Source of the DNA: Rheinheimera soli
Lineage (GTDB): Bacteria; Pseudomonadota; Gammaproteobacteria; Enterobacterales; Alteromonadaceae
NCBI RefSeq assembly: GCF_021290985.1
Contig: NZ_JAJOYU010000018.1
Location: forward strand, 1-64,000
Length of the DNA stretch: 64,000 nt
Direction: 5' to 3'
The translations under genes were made by a program, and so were the position numbers. The notes beneath the pieces are model-generated. The model saw only the letters and a list, made by a program, of their open reading frames with translations, was not told the origin of the DNA and did no database searches. This document shows, piece by piece, positions 27,121-34,564 of this stretch; positions within the stretch are counted from its first letter, which is position 1, and every line of letters begins with the position of its first letter.

Positions 27121-27825
27121 CTAGCCCTCCTTGATCAGTGCAAAGAAGTTATTACGCTTCACATTGAGCTCAAGCCGAACGTCTGCGGATGGATGAAGCA
27201 CGCCAGGCTCATAAGGTAGCTGAAGCTGTATCCCCACATTAATTCTGCCTTGCTGAAAAGGTCCGATAACAGAGTGAACTTTTCCCCTAGCCCACAGTGA
27301 CCCAGCCCGCAGATTTACAACTTGCCCAGGTTGTATCTGATTAGGCTTAGTTCCTGTTAACGAGAAAAAAAACAAATGATCGTCATTAATTCGCAATACT
27401 TTGGCAATGGTTTGAAAAGCCAGGGCAGTAGAGCCTGAGTTCACCATCGCAAAATAGGTTCCAGACTCACTACTTTTCAACAAATCAACTTGCTCAAGCT
27501 GGCTTTTAGAATCGAAAGAACGTACTTGCACTATCACTTGTTCACGATTTATGCGACTGCCATCCATATTCAGATGACGTTCCACAACCACAGGTACAGG
27601 AGAAACAATAGGAAAATAGTTTGATTCATGAGCTTCCAGGTTTAACTGCTCACGACTGACAAAGGGAAAGACCAACGCGAAAAAAATCAGCAGACCAAAA
27701 GCAATAAACATAATGACTATCGATTTATCCAGCATATGTGACTGCTGAATAACAGATTTGCCAAACTCTTGCGTTTGGTACTGATGCCGCAACGCCTCTT
27801 TACGAAATAATTTCAGATAAGACAT
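27121..27825 (-). CDS. Short HlyD-like adaptor of the C39 exporter
   Basis: About 234 residues from the ATG at 27825. A hydrophobic anchor (DKSIVIMFIAFGLLIFFALVFPF) is followed by beta-rich segments (FFSLTGTKPNQIQPGQVVNLRAG, VGIQLQLPYEPG, DVRLELNVKRNN). It resembles the CvaA/RaxA-type adaptors paired with C39 exporters. However it is far shorter than the usual 400-plus residues and has no long coiled-coil hairpin. The frame continues upstream to 27900, but GAAGG sits just before the ATGATG, which supports the shorter start (27828 is equally possible). It ends 2 nt before the exporter gene, so coupling is tight. Confidence 0.75.
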   Translation of the reverse strand: MSYLKLFRKEALRHQYQTQEFGKSVIQQSHMLDKSIVIMFIAFGLLIFFALVFPFVSREQLNLEAHESNYFPIVSPVPVVVERHLNMDGSRINREQVIVQVRSFDSKSQLEQVDLLKSSESGTYFAMVNSGSTALAFQTIAKVLRINDDHLFFFSLTGTKPNQIQPGQVVNLRAGSLWARGKVHSVIGPFQQGRINVGIQLQLPYEPGVLHPSADVRLELNVKRNNFFALIKEG

Positions 27826-27945
27826 CATAAGCCTTCTAATGCATTCAATACCGCCACGTTTGGGCCAATCATTGACATCATCAGCCATTCGGTGACCCAC
27901 TCAGACATTGCAACTGTCTGAGTGCCCAAAGCATTTATGTTGTGA

Positions 27946-28107
27946 CTAAAATTTTGCAGGTTCATCATTCAGTTCAATGTAAACATCGTCCGGATTCAGC
28001 AACCCCCCCACAATCTTATCCAGCTCATCCAAAGCAGTGACTTCAATGAAGCCTTCAGCTGTGACGGTTGCGGCTAGCGGTTCGTCCAAAGCTATATAAT
28101 TTTTCAT
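27946..28107 (-). CDS. Small double-glycine leader peptide (candidate exported peptide)
   Basis: A 53-residue open frame, too short for most gene callers, with AGGTG just before the ATG. Residues 25-35 read ALDELDKIVGG, the classical LxxELxxIxGG bacteriocin leader cut by C39 peptidases. Cleavage after G35 would release an 18-residue acidic peptide, LLNPDDVYIELNDEPAKF, without cysteine. The leader body is MKNYIALDEPLAATVTAEGF followed by IEVT. It lies directly upstream of the adaptor/C39 exporter genes. A run of seven G codes for the Gly-Gly site. It may be the exported product itself, a pheromone or an immunity-linked peptide. Confidence 0.72.
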   Translation of the reverse strand: MKNYIALDEPLAATVTAEGFIEVTALDELDKIVGGLLNPDDVYIELNDEPAKF

Positions 28108-28215
28108 GCTGCACCTCATCTACAAGTTTTGCCAGCCAGACTATGGATGCTAACCACTGGATATCACCATCACTGTGCTGTTCTTTTTTTATCACCAAAA
28201 AATAACCATGAAAAA

Positions 28216-28848
28216 TCAGATAGTATTCATGTAGTTGTGAATGAGTTGTTGCCTGTTTGCGCTACCTGTTTTTTGCATACTGTTAGTCAGATGAAAATTC
28301 ACAGTCCGCTCTGTAATACTGAGAATCCGGCTGATTTCCCACGAGGTTTTGCCATGAGCAGCCCAGTGAATACATTCAATCTCACGAGGAGTCAGACGTA
28401 CTTCAACGTCAGGTTCTTTTTCATTTAAACGTCGATAAGTGTCGTAAACGTAAGTGGCTACAATTTGCCAAAACCAACCCAGTTTCTCGGCAAACTTTGG
28501 CTCTACGTTTTGACTGGTAAACCCCAGAATCAGACATGCATGATCTGGACGGGAAGTGACAATAGGGATCAGCAGGCTGGCTTGTGGCAAAGTTACTTTG
28601 GTCAATTTCTTTGAGCCGGACCAGGATGGTTTATAACAGTGCAGGCATACCTGTTTAAGTGCTGGTAAGGTAAGCTTTTGTTTAAGTCCATCTGGCAATG
28701 ATCCTATATAGGCGGTGCTGTCTCGATGAACAATAAAACAGCACCAGTCTATATGAGGCAGTTCTGAGAATTGAATCAAATAACGTTCTAACTGGATCAG
28801 TGTTTCAACCTGATCCAGTTCAGCCAAAGTTTGCTCAAAGAAACTCAT
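28216..28848 (-). CDS. LuxR-family transcriptional regulator
   Basis: 210 residues. The C-terminal LuxR/FixJ helix-turn-helix (about 148-205) carries LTPREIECIHWAAHGKTSWE, then ISRILSITERTVNFHLTNSM, with the signature R-E-x-E-x-x-x-W. The N-terminal 140 residues look like an autoinducer-binding-type domain (HIDWCCFIVHRDS, LIPIVTSRPDHACLILGF), but no LuxI-type synthase is in the window. That makes it a LuxR solo. It lies between the short secreted peptide gene and the double-glycine peptide, so it may be a cluster-specific activator, perhaps cued by density or by an unknown small molecule. Confidence 0.85.
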   Translation of the reverse strand: MSFFEQTLAELDQVETLIQLERYLIQFSELPHIDWCCFIVHRDSTAYIGSLPDGLKQKLTLPALKQVCLHCYKPSWSGSKKLTKVTLPQASLLIPIVTSRPDHACLILGFTSQNVEPKFAEKLGWFWQIVATYVYDTYRRLNEKEPDVEVRLTPREIECIHWAAHGKTSWEISRILSITERTVNFHLTNSMQKTGSANRQQLIHNYMNTI

Positions 28849-28865
28849 AGCGCCTCCCTGAACTA

Positions 28866-28994
28866 TTAATCGATTTCACAGCTACTGGTCAATTTACACC
28901 AGGACAATGGCGAAACGGTTTCACTCTCAGACTTACTCTCAGCCATCAATGCTGAAGGAAATATGAGTACGAGCGCAATGATAATAACTTTCAT
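28866..28994 (-). CDS. Small secreted two-cysteine peptide, unknown
   Basis: A 42-residue frame with GGGGAA about 6 nt before the ATG. It begins with a signal peptide, MKVIIIALVLIFPSALMA, followed by a short mature part, ESKSESETVSPLSWCKLTSS then CEID, with two cysteines six residues apart. It sits 17 nt upstream of the LuxR gene on the same strand. It uses a signal peptide rather than a Gly-Gly leader, so it would go through Sec. Candidate immunity protein, signal or adaptor peptide. No family is recognised. Confidence 0.5.
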   Translation of the reverse strand: MKVIIIALVLIFPSALMAESKSESETVSPLSWCKLTSSCEID

Positions 28995-29093
28995 GAAATT
29001 CCCCTTTAATAGTAGTTAAGTCAGGGAAATTTTGAATGGGAAACCGAGCGGGGGAAATAACGAGAATCTAATTTTACTGTGGTTAATTTATCA

Positions 29094-31232
29094 CTACTTT
29101 ATAAGGTAACCGGATAAATCAATGCCACTAAGACTTGTCATTCGTGTCCCTCTACTACTGTAAAGCACACGACTCCCATTTTGATTAATCGCAAAACGAG
29201 GTCGCATTTTTTCGTAAGGAAAACTGGCTTGACGAAACTCGCCACTGACAAAATCCAGTTGATTTAACCACGTAGATACAAAATCAAAATCGCTCCAAAT
29301 CAAGGACTGATTTTTGACATACCAGCGACTAATAAATTCAGTATTAATGCTATATCCGAGAGCACGAACCTGACGAAACCCGGAGTCCAACTGATGTAAC
29401 GCACCATTTTCAGTCACAGCAATAAAGCCATGGCTGTATTCTCTGGCAGACCTGTAGCCTAACGCGAGTCTTTTGCTACGCTGACTAGCACGGTCAAATT
29501 GATGCAATTCCCAATCTCCCACGATCAATTGGCCAAAATAGACACTTTGACCATCCGATGAAAACGCAGCCTGGCTGTCCAGAAGACTTTTCGATGAAGA
29601 TACGATCTCTACAGAACTTTTGGATACATTCACCACTAGCAGTTGATCTCCCACATGTAATAACAAGACCCCCTGTTCAGGATGAATATCCAGTAACTCG
29701 AGCTTCTTATGGGTGCTAAAAAGAGTTTCTTTGTTACCACTGCTTTGATCATACTTCACCAGCATACGTTTATTCTGATCACTGACAACTGCATAATAGA
29801 TATGGTCATGTTCGGCATAACTCATCATGAGCGTCCCACTGACGGCGTTAACAATCCGTCCTTCGGACAATTCAGGGGTAAGAATCAGCTCACGAAAAAC
29901 TGGCTCAACAGAATCTGAATTACGCAATAAATACAGTCTGTTATCTGAATTAGCAATTGAGAAATCCGTAATCTGATCTTCGCCCTGCTCCAACAAAATC
30001 TGTTCACTGCCCGACGATAAGCTAACAATACTAAGTTGCTGTTCATCCAGTTTCATCAACGAATTACCGTTCAGCCATTCCAATCGACCGACACGGGCCT
30101 GTGTGGCTTTTGAATACACTGTACGCTGCGATCTTACCTCTTGAATTTCCAGCCAATATTCCTGACCACTGCGCAAAATAGCACTTGCCAGCCACTGACC
30201 ATCCGGGGAATGTACTGAATGATAAATGTGATCCAGAGCGCTGCTGCGAGCTTGCACCCGTTCTAAAGTATTTGACTGACTTTGCCAGCGGTATAGCATG
30301 GCTGTTCCTTGCTCTGCGTCCATCGCATTAATAAACCACTCTCCCTGTTGTTGACCAGGGCTTACCCGGAAAATCATGAAAAAGTTGACAAGAGGCTGTT
30401 CGCTTACAACGCGCTTATTCTCATCGAGCACTAAAAGATAGACCGAAGAGTTGCCCACCACTTCATCGACAACAAAAAGTGAGTTGTCATTATTAAACTC
30501 CAGCATTGATGGTTGCTGTGCACTGGTAGACAAAAGGTGAATATCTTTGGTTTTGCGGTTTTTCAGATAAATTTGCCAAGGTTCACTCTGGTTTAAACGA
30601 CCAATAAAAGCTAGGTATCGCCCATCCGGAGAGACTGTCAGCCCCTTCTTCTCGCCAGATATAGTCGTAATCACCTGACTGGGTAGATGCCAAAGCTCAG
30701 AAATATCCGATTCAGGTTTTCCTCTTGGAGAAAAAAACAATAAGAGAAGGATCAAAACACCAAAAACAATAAAGCAAGCTATAGTGAGGATTTTGGTGGG
30801 CTGAAAAACAATAGGCTCAAACTGTTCCGGCCTCGCGGTATAACCACCTGACACTTCAGCCATGCCCTCTATCATCGTAGTAGCGCTCAACTTATGATCT
30901 GGGGTGACAAAATCCGTATATTCGCTGATATAACAAACCAACTTATAGCCACGTTTTGACAGTGATTTAATGTATTTGGGGTCAGCGACATTAGTATCGT
31001 CAAACAGGTTTCTGAGTTTTTTGATTGTTCCCCTGACAGCAGTATCACTGACTACACGACCAGACCAGACATGTTCATGCAATTCCTGCAGGCTGATATA
31101 ACGATCCCGATGCAAATACAAGTAAGCAAGCAGCTCCAATACCTGAGGTTCGGCTTCTAACTCTTTTTCGCCAGAAAACAAAAAGTTGCTACTGGTATCG
31201 AAAATAAACTCACCAAGAATGACCTTAGACAT
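29094..31232 (-). CDS. Membrane-bound winged-helix sensor (CadC-like), second copy
   Basis: 712 residues: an N-terminal OmpR/PhoB-type winged helix (1-105; SDTAVRGTIKKLRNLFDDTN, then LSKRGYKLVC), one membrane segment (147-168, ILTIACFIVFGVLILLLLFFS) and a periplasmic region of TolB/WD40-like repeats (SPDGRYLAFIGRL, SSDGQSVYFGQLIV, NQNGSRVLYSSRGT). It has the same architecture as the plus-strand protein at 18.4-20.5 kb. It lies between the S9 peptidase and the small secreted peptide in the maturase operon direction. A short inverted repeat 41 bp upstream could be its operator. The signal is probably an envelope or peptide cue; this is inference. Confidence 0.85.
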   Translation of the reverse strand: MSKVILGEFIFDTSSNFLFSGEKELEAEPQVLELLAYLYLHRDRYISLQELHEHVWSGRVVSDTAVRGTIKKLRNLFDDTNVADPKYIKSLSKRGYKLVCYISEYTDFVTPDHKLSATTMIEGMAEVSGGYTARPEQFEPIVFQPTKILTIACFIVFGVLILLLLFFSPRGKPESDISELWHLPSQVITTISGEKKGLTVSPDGRYLAFIGRLNQSEPWQIYLKNRKTKDIHLLSTSAQQPSMLEFNNDNSLFVVDEVVGNSSVYLLVLDENKRVVSEQPLVNFFMIFRVSPGQQQGEWFINAMDAEQGTAMLYRWQSQSNTLERVQARSSALDHIYHSVHSPDGQWLASAILRSGQEYWLEIQEVRSQRTVYSKATQARVGRLEWLNGNSLMKLDEQQLSIVSLSSGSEQILLEQGEDQITDFSIANSDNRLYLLRNSDSVEPVFRELILTPELSEGRIVNAVSGTLMMSYAEHDHIYYAVVSDQNKRMLVKYDQSSGNKETLFSTHKKLELLDIHPEQGVLLLHVGDQLLVVNVSKSSVEIVSSSKSLLDSQAAFSSDGQSVYFGQLIVGDWELHQFDRASQRSKRLALGYRSAREYSHGFIAVTENGALHQLDSGFRQVRALGYSINTEFISRWYVKNQSLIWSDFDFVSTWLNQLDFVSGEFRQASFPYEKMRPRFAINQNGSRVLYSSRGTRMTSLSGIDLSGYLIK

Positions 31233-31272
31233 ACACCCAAAATAGCCACAAAAAACCTAATGGCATTATTGT

Positions 31273-31288
31273 CTGTAAAAACTTACAG
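31273..31288. promoter_or_regulatory. Inverted repeat upstream of the second winged-helix sensor
   Basis: CTGTAA (31273-31278) and TTACAG (31283-31288) form a 6-bp inverted repeat with a 4-nt spacer, 41 bp upstream of the start codon. It may be an autoregulatory operator or a leader hairpin. Confidence 0.35.
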
Positions 31289-31439
31289 GGCAAGGGAATT
31301 ATCCGTAGTAGGTAAAATTGTAAAAGTTTAGTTTACATACAGAGTTTTACGTCGTTTAGGCGGTCTGCTACATAGCTTAGAAAACGGCGGTAAAACAGAG
31401 TAAGGCAGAGGAGTTACCTGTTTTCTGACTGAGTGCTGG

Positions 31440-33860
31440 TTAGTTAGCCTGTGCACACTGCCGTAGCCAAGCCGACTGAGCTACAAGCATTTGTTGGATG
31501 GTTTCTTTATAACGGTAGGCATGCCGTTCTTTATTCAGTAATAACAACTTGGCAGGCACCTGATGCGCTTGTAATGCCTGAAACATCATTTCAGATTGTA
31601 ATGGAGCTGTACCAGGGTTTTCATCAGCCAAACCGTGGATCAGCAATACAGGGGTTTTTATCTTATCCGCATGGAAAAATGGGGATAGTTGCTGATACAA
31701 ATCAGGTACCTGCCACAAGGTGCGTTTTTCTCCCTGAAAACCCAAAGGCGTCAGCGATCGATTGTAAGCACCACTTCGTGCTATTGCACAGCGAAAATCA
31801 GTATGTTCTGTCAGCAAGCTTAAAACACTAAAAGCACCATAAGAGTGTCCCATCAATACCAGCCGGGTAGTATCAATACGGCCAGTCTGTTCCAGGGTTT
31901 TAATCAAAGACGACATGTTCAGTTGCTGCTGCTGCATAAAAGTATCATTTGGTTCTTGCCCGTTCTGGCGGACTATAGGGATCTGACTGGCATCCACAAC
32001 CGCATAGCCATCTAATAGTGCAATCTGAGGTCCTTGCGGATCAAGAAGCTCAAATCCAAAGTGTTGTGATGGTTTTGCTTGTTGCTGATGACTATGATAC
32101 TCGCGAGGGTATAGCCAAATCACTGCAGGTAACAACTCATCATTCTGTTTTCTCGGCAGATACAGCTGGCTGTACAACTGTACGCCGTCACCACGTTTAA
32201 ATTCCAGTAATACAGGCTTTGGCACTGAAACCAGATCATCGGAATGCCAATCATATAAAGGTTTTTCGTCGTCGTTATGGTGTATTTGCAAAGATGGAGC
32301 TCTCTCGGGCGTCTCGGCAACAAGCATCAGCCATTCTTTCTCGCCCGTTATTCTGAGATAAACGGGTGTTCTTCGTTGATCAGCGCTCTCGTTTTTAAAA
32401 GCAACGCTCTGTTCAGACGCCTTTCTGCCTTGTCTGACCACATAAACCCCATCCCCCCAGCGGTGCTGGCCCTCAGCTTGAAAATACACCTCCTGCCGCT
32501 GATTACTAATGAGTTCAATTCTCCCATCGGGCAACAACTGGGTAAGCAGATCGCCGGGAAATTCAGCACTATTGGTGTAATCGTATTGAGTCAATAGACT
32601 TTCTTTCTGCTCTGCTGCGTTAAGTTGCAAGTTCCAGTACCTAAGTTGCTTTTGACCTGCATGAAAATCGCTATACACAAGCCGACCTTCCTTTGTCAGA
32701 TAGAATTGATGTAAACGCCAGTTTGTTTTAAAAAGTTCTGTTGCTTCTTTTGTAAATGGAGCTTCAAAAGACATCACGGCATCACGATATCTTGCATCAA
32801 CTCTATGCCCCTGCGGTTCAACGCTCTCCACCCAAATCACTGTAGCAGGTTGATCCGGCCGCCATTGCACTAGACGAGCGCCTTCGGCGGCAGCATCTGG
32901 CTCCCTTGCCCGCTGTCGATCAGTCTGCAGCTTTGGCAAGACTGCTTTTACCTCTCCGGTTAAAATATCGACAATCTGATACTCTCGAGCCAACCGATTG
33001 AGGCGGATCCCAGGTTGTACTTCATCCGCAAGATGCTGAACCAGTAGATACCGCCCATCCGGGGAAACACTGATGGCCTCTAATAAAAGCTTTGACGTCA
33101 AAGTGCGTACTTCGCCATTTTTATGCAGCAGAACAGCTTGTTGACTCAGCAACGCTTTAAAGTTCTGTCGGGCTAACTCCGTATCAAGTGTATTTCGATA
33201 GATCCGCGTCTGAACTGACTGACTCTCCGAACTTTGCAGCGTAGCAGCTGGAGGTTTTGCTGCATTGATAGAAAGCATGCGGCTGTGCCGAAGAATGATG
33301 CTCTGGCTATCAGGCATCCATACGATGGAAGGAGAATCTAATTGTCCTGATACCCCAATATCCGACCAAGGCTCAAGCTTTTGCTGAGATATATCAAAGC
33401 GCCAGATATCCAGCACTTTGTCACTCACGCCAATTAAAGCAAAGCTTTCAGAGTCGGGGGCCCAACGCACATCACGAACTGTCCGCTCTGGCAGTGACAA
33501 GTCTTTGCTATGACCAGTACTGATATGAATTAATTGTACTGTGTTGATTAGAGTGTTGCTGACTTCCAAAGGTCGACCCAGGTAAAACTCTCGGCCTAAG
33601 AACTCTATTCGCTCCGAATTACTTTCGTCGTTAAGGGATGGGTACTTGTTACCATTTGCCAGAACAAGCCACTGTCGATCCGGCGATAACCGCATCAAAT
33701 CTGGTCCGACACTTTTCATCAGGCGCTGGTAATCAAATGACAACTGACCTGATGTCTGGCTGGCCTCTTCTTGTGCTGTTAGAGGCAAGACACTGAGGGC
33801 TATACATACAAACAAAATCTGGCAGGTAATCATCTGCACATCGGGCCATCTAAGTGACAT
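31440..33860 (-). CDS. Secreted S9-family (prolyl oligopeptidase-type) peptidase
   Basis: 806 residues with an N-terminal signal segment (ITCQILFVCIALSVLPLTAQ), a beta-propeller-like region (about 40-540, e.g. SPDGRYLLVQHLA) and a C-terminal alpha/beta hydrolase. The catalytic triad is S673 (LMGHSYGAFS), D746 (HGLADENPG) and H780 (KERHAYRY). S9 enzymes cut short peptides near proline or acylated ends. In this operon it lies directly after the Gly-Gly precursor gene, so it may trim the exported peptide or inactivate it for protection. A GGAGG ribosome site lies 7 nt before the ATG. The cleavage specificity cannot be deduced. Confidence 0.88.
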   Translation of the reverse strand: MSLRWPDVQMITCQILFVCIALSVLPLTAQEEASQTSGQLSFDYQRLMKSVGPDLMRLSPDRQWLVLANGNKYPSLNDESNSERIEFLGREFYLGRPLEVSNTLINTVQLIHISTGHSKDLSLPERTVRDVRWAPDSESFALIGVSDKVLDIWRFDISQQKLEPWSDIGVSGQLDSPSIVWMPDSQSIILRHSRMLSINAAKPPAATLQSSESQSVQTRIYRNTLDTELARQNFKALLSQQAVLLHKNGEVRTLTSKLLLEAISVSPDGRYLLVQHLADEVQPGIRLNRLAREYQIVDILTGEVKAVLPKLQTDRQRAREPDAAAEGARLVQWRPDQPATVIWVESVEPQGHRVDARYRDAVMSFEAPFTKEATELFKTNWRLHQFYLTKEGRLVYSDFHAGQKQLRYWNLQLNAAEQKESLLTQYDYTNSAEFPGDLLTQLLPDGRIELISNQRQEVYFQAEGQHRWGDGVYVVRQGRKASEQSVAFKNESADQRRTPVYLRITGEKEWLMLVAETPERAPSLQIHHNDDEKPLYDWHSDDLVSVPKPVLLEFKRGDGVQLYSQLYLPRKQNDELLPAVIWLYPREYHSHQQQAKPSQHFGFELLDPQGPQIALLDGYAVVDASQIPIVRQNGQEPNDTFMQQQQLNMSSLIKTLEQTGRIDTTRLVLMGHSYGAFSVLSLLTEHTDFRCAIARSGAYNRSLTPLGFQGEKRTLWQVPDLYQQLSPFFHADKIKTPVLLIHGLADENPGTAPLQSEMMFQALQAHQVPAKLLLLNKERHAYRYKETIQQMLVAQSAWLRQCAQAN

Positions 33861-34217
33861 TTATGCCTCCAATAACACAGGTCGTTATCTCCAGCTCTAA
33901 AGTAGTTCAATGGATACCTGTTCTGGTTATCAGGCCAAAACTCAGCTCGGGCCCCTAGTTTCGATGCAAAGGCCCCATATATTTATCATTGAACGAGGCA
34001 GGGCTGCTCGCGCCCTGCCTTTTAACCTGAACCCAGCATAATTAACTCGCTTAAAAACGAACTATGTTCTGACCGAATACGCAAATGTCTTAGAACCAGC
34101 TGGTGCTTTGTCTAGCCACAGCGAGCTATAGCCAGACAAAACAGCACAGAGAGGTAAAAAAAGATGCAAATTCAGTGACGCAGCCTATTCTGAATTCAGA
34201 TTTTCCAGCAAAGTGCC
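33861..34217 (-). other. Intergenic region between peptide precursor and S9 peptidase
   Basis: These 357 bp hold two hairpins: AGGCAGGG (33996-34003) with CCCTGCCT (34013-34020), and TTTGTCT (34107-34113) with AGACAAA (34134-34140). Neither is followed by a T run on the minus strand; the first has TTTT on the plus strand. Intercistronic hairpins after a precursor gene often stabilise the precursor message. No gene is supported here. Confidence 0.4.
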
Positions 34218-34388
34218 TTACTCAATCTGCTGGTTTTCTTTATAGCTGCCACAAGCGAAACCGATACATTCTGAATCGTCAGCCTGCTCTGGATTCGTAC
34301 CACCTGATATTTCATCCAGCAACTCAGGTGAAACCTCATCTGGAGTAGCAGAAGCTTTCTTTTTAGTCAGATCTTTAAATTCAGTCAT
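34218..34388 (-). CDS. RiPP precursor with Gly-Gly leader and CX4C core
   Basis: 56 residues. The leader ends PELLDEISGG (cleavage after G30). The 26-residue core reads TNPEQADDSECIGFACGSYK and then ENQQIE, with two cysteines four residues apart (C41, C46). The start at 34388 is set by GAGG 6 nt upstream; an ATG at 34400 overlaps that ribosome site and is unlikely. It lies next to the radical SAM/SPASM gene, same strand, the usual maturase-precursor pairing. Likely product: a cysteine-linked modified peptide exported through the C39 transporter. No sequence family is recognised, so the modification is inferred. Confidence 0.75.
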   Translation of the reverse strand: MTEFKDLTKKKASATPDEVSPELLDEISGGTNPEQADDSECIGFACGSYKENQQIE

Positions 34389-34564
34389 ATTTAACCTCAT
34401 AAATAAATTGATACTTGGTTTTTTATTAAACCAGTTGGACCACGTTCCGCAGAAACTCTGCGACTTGTCGTTACAACAAGATGTTTAACAACGACTCAGA
34501 AAACTATCTGCGTGTTTAACTGAGCCAGATTTTGTTATAGGATTGTTTGTGTCATGCAAAAACA

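Noticed and set aside
28003-28009. G7 run in the GG peptide as a phase-variable switch
   Set aside because: Seven G are short for slip-strand variation in this group, and it is kept only as a note in the peptide entry.
34103-34348. 81-codon plus-strand frame opposite the precursor
   Set aside because: It overlaps the antisense strand of the peptide precursor and shows no ribosome site; the precursor is much better supported.
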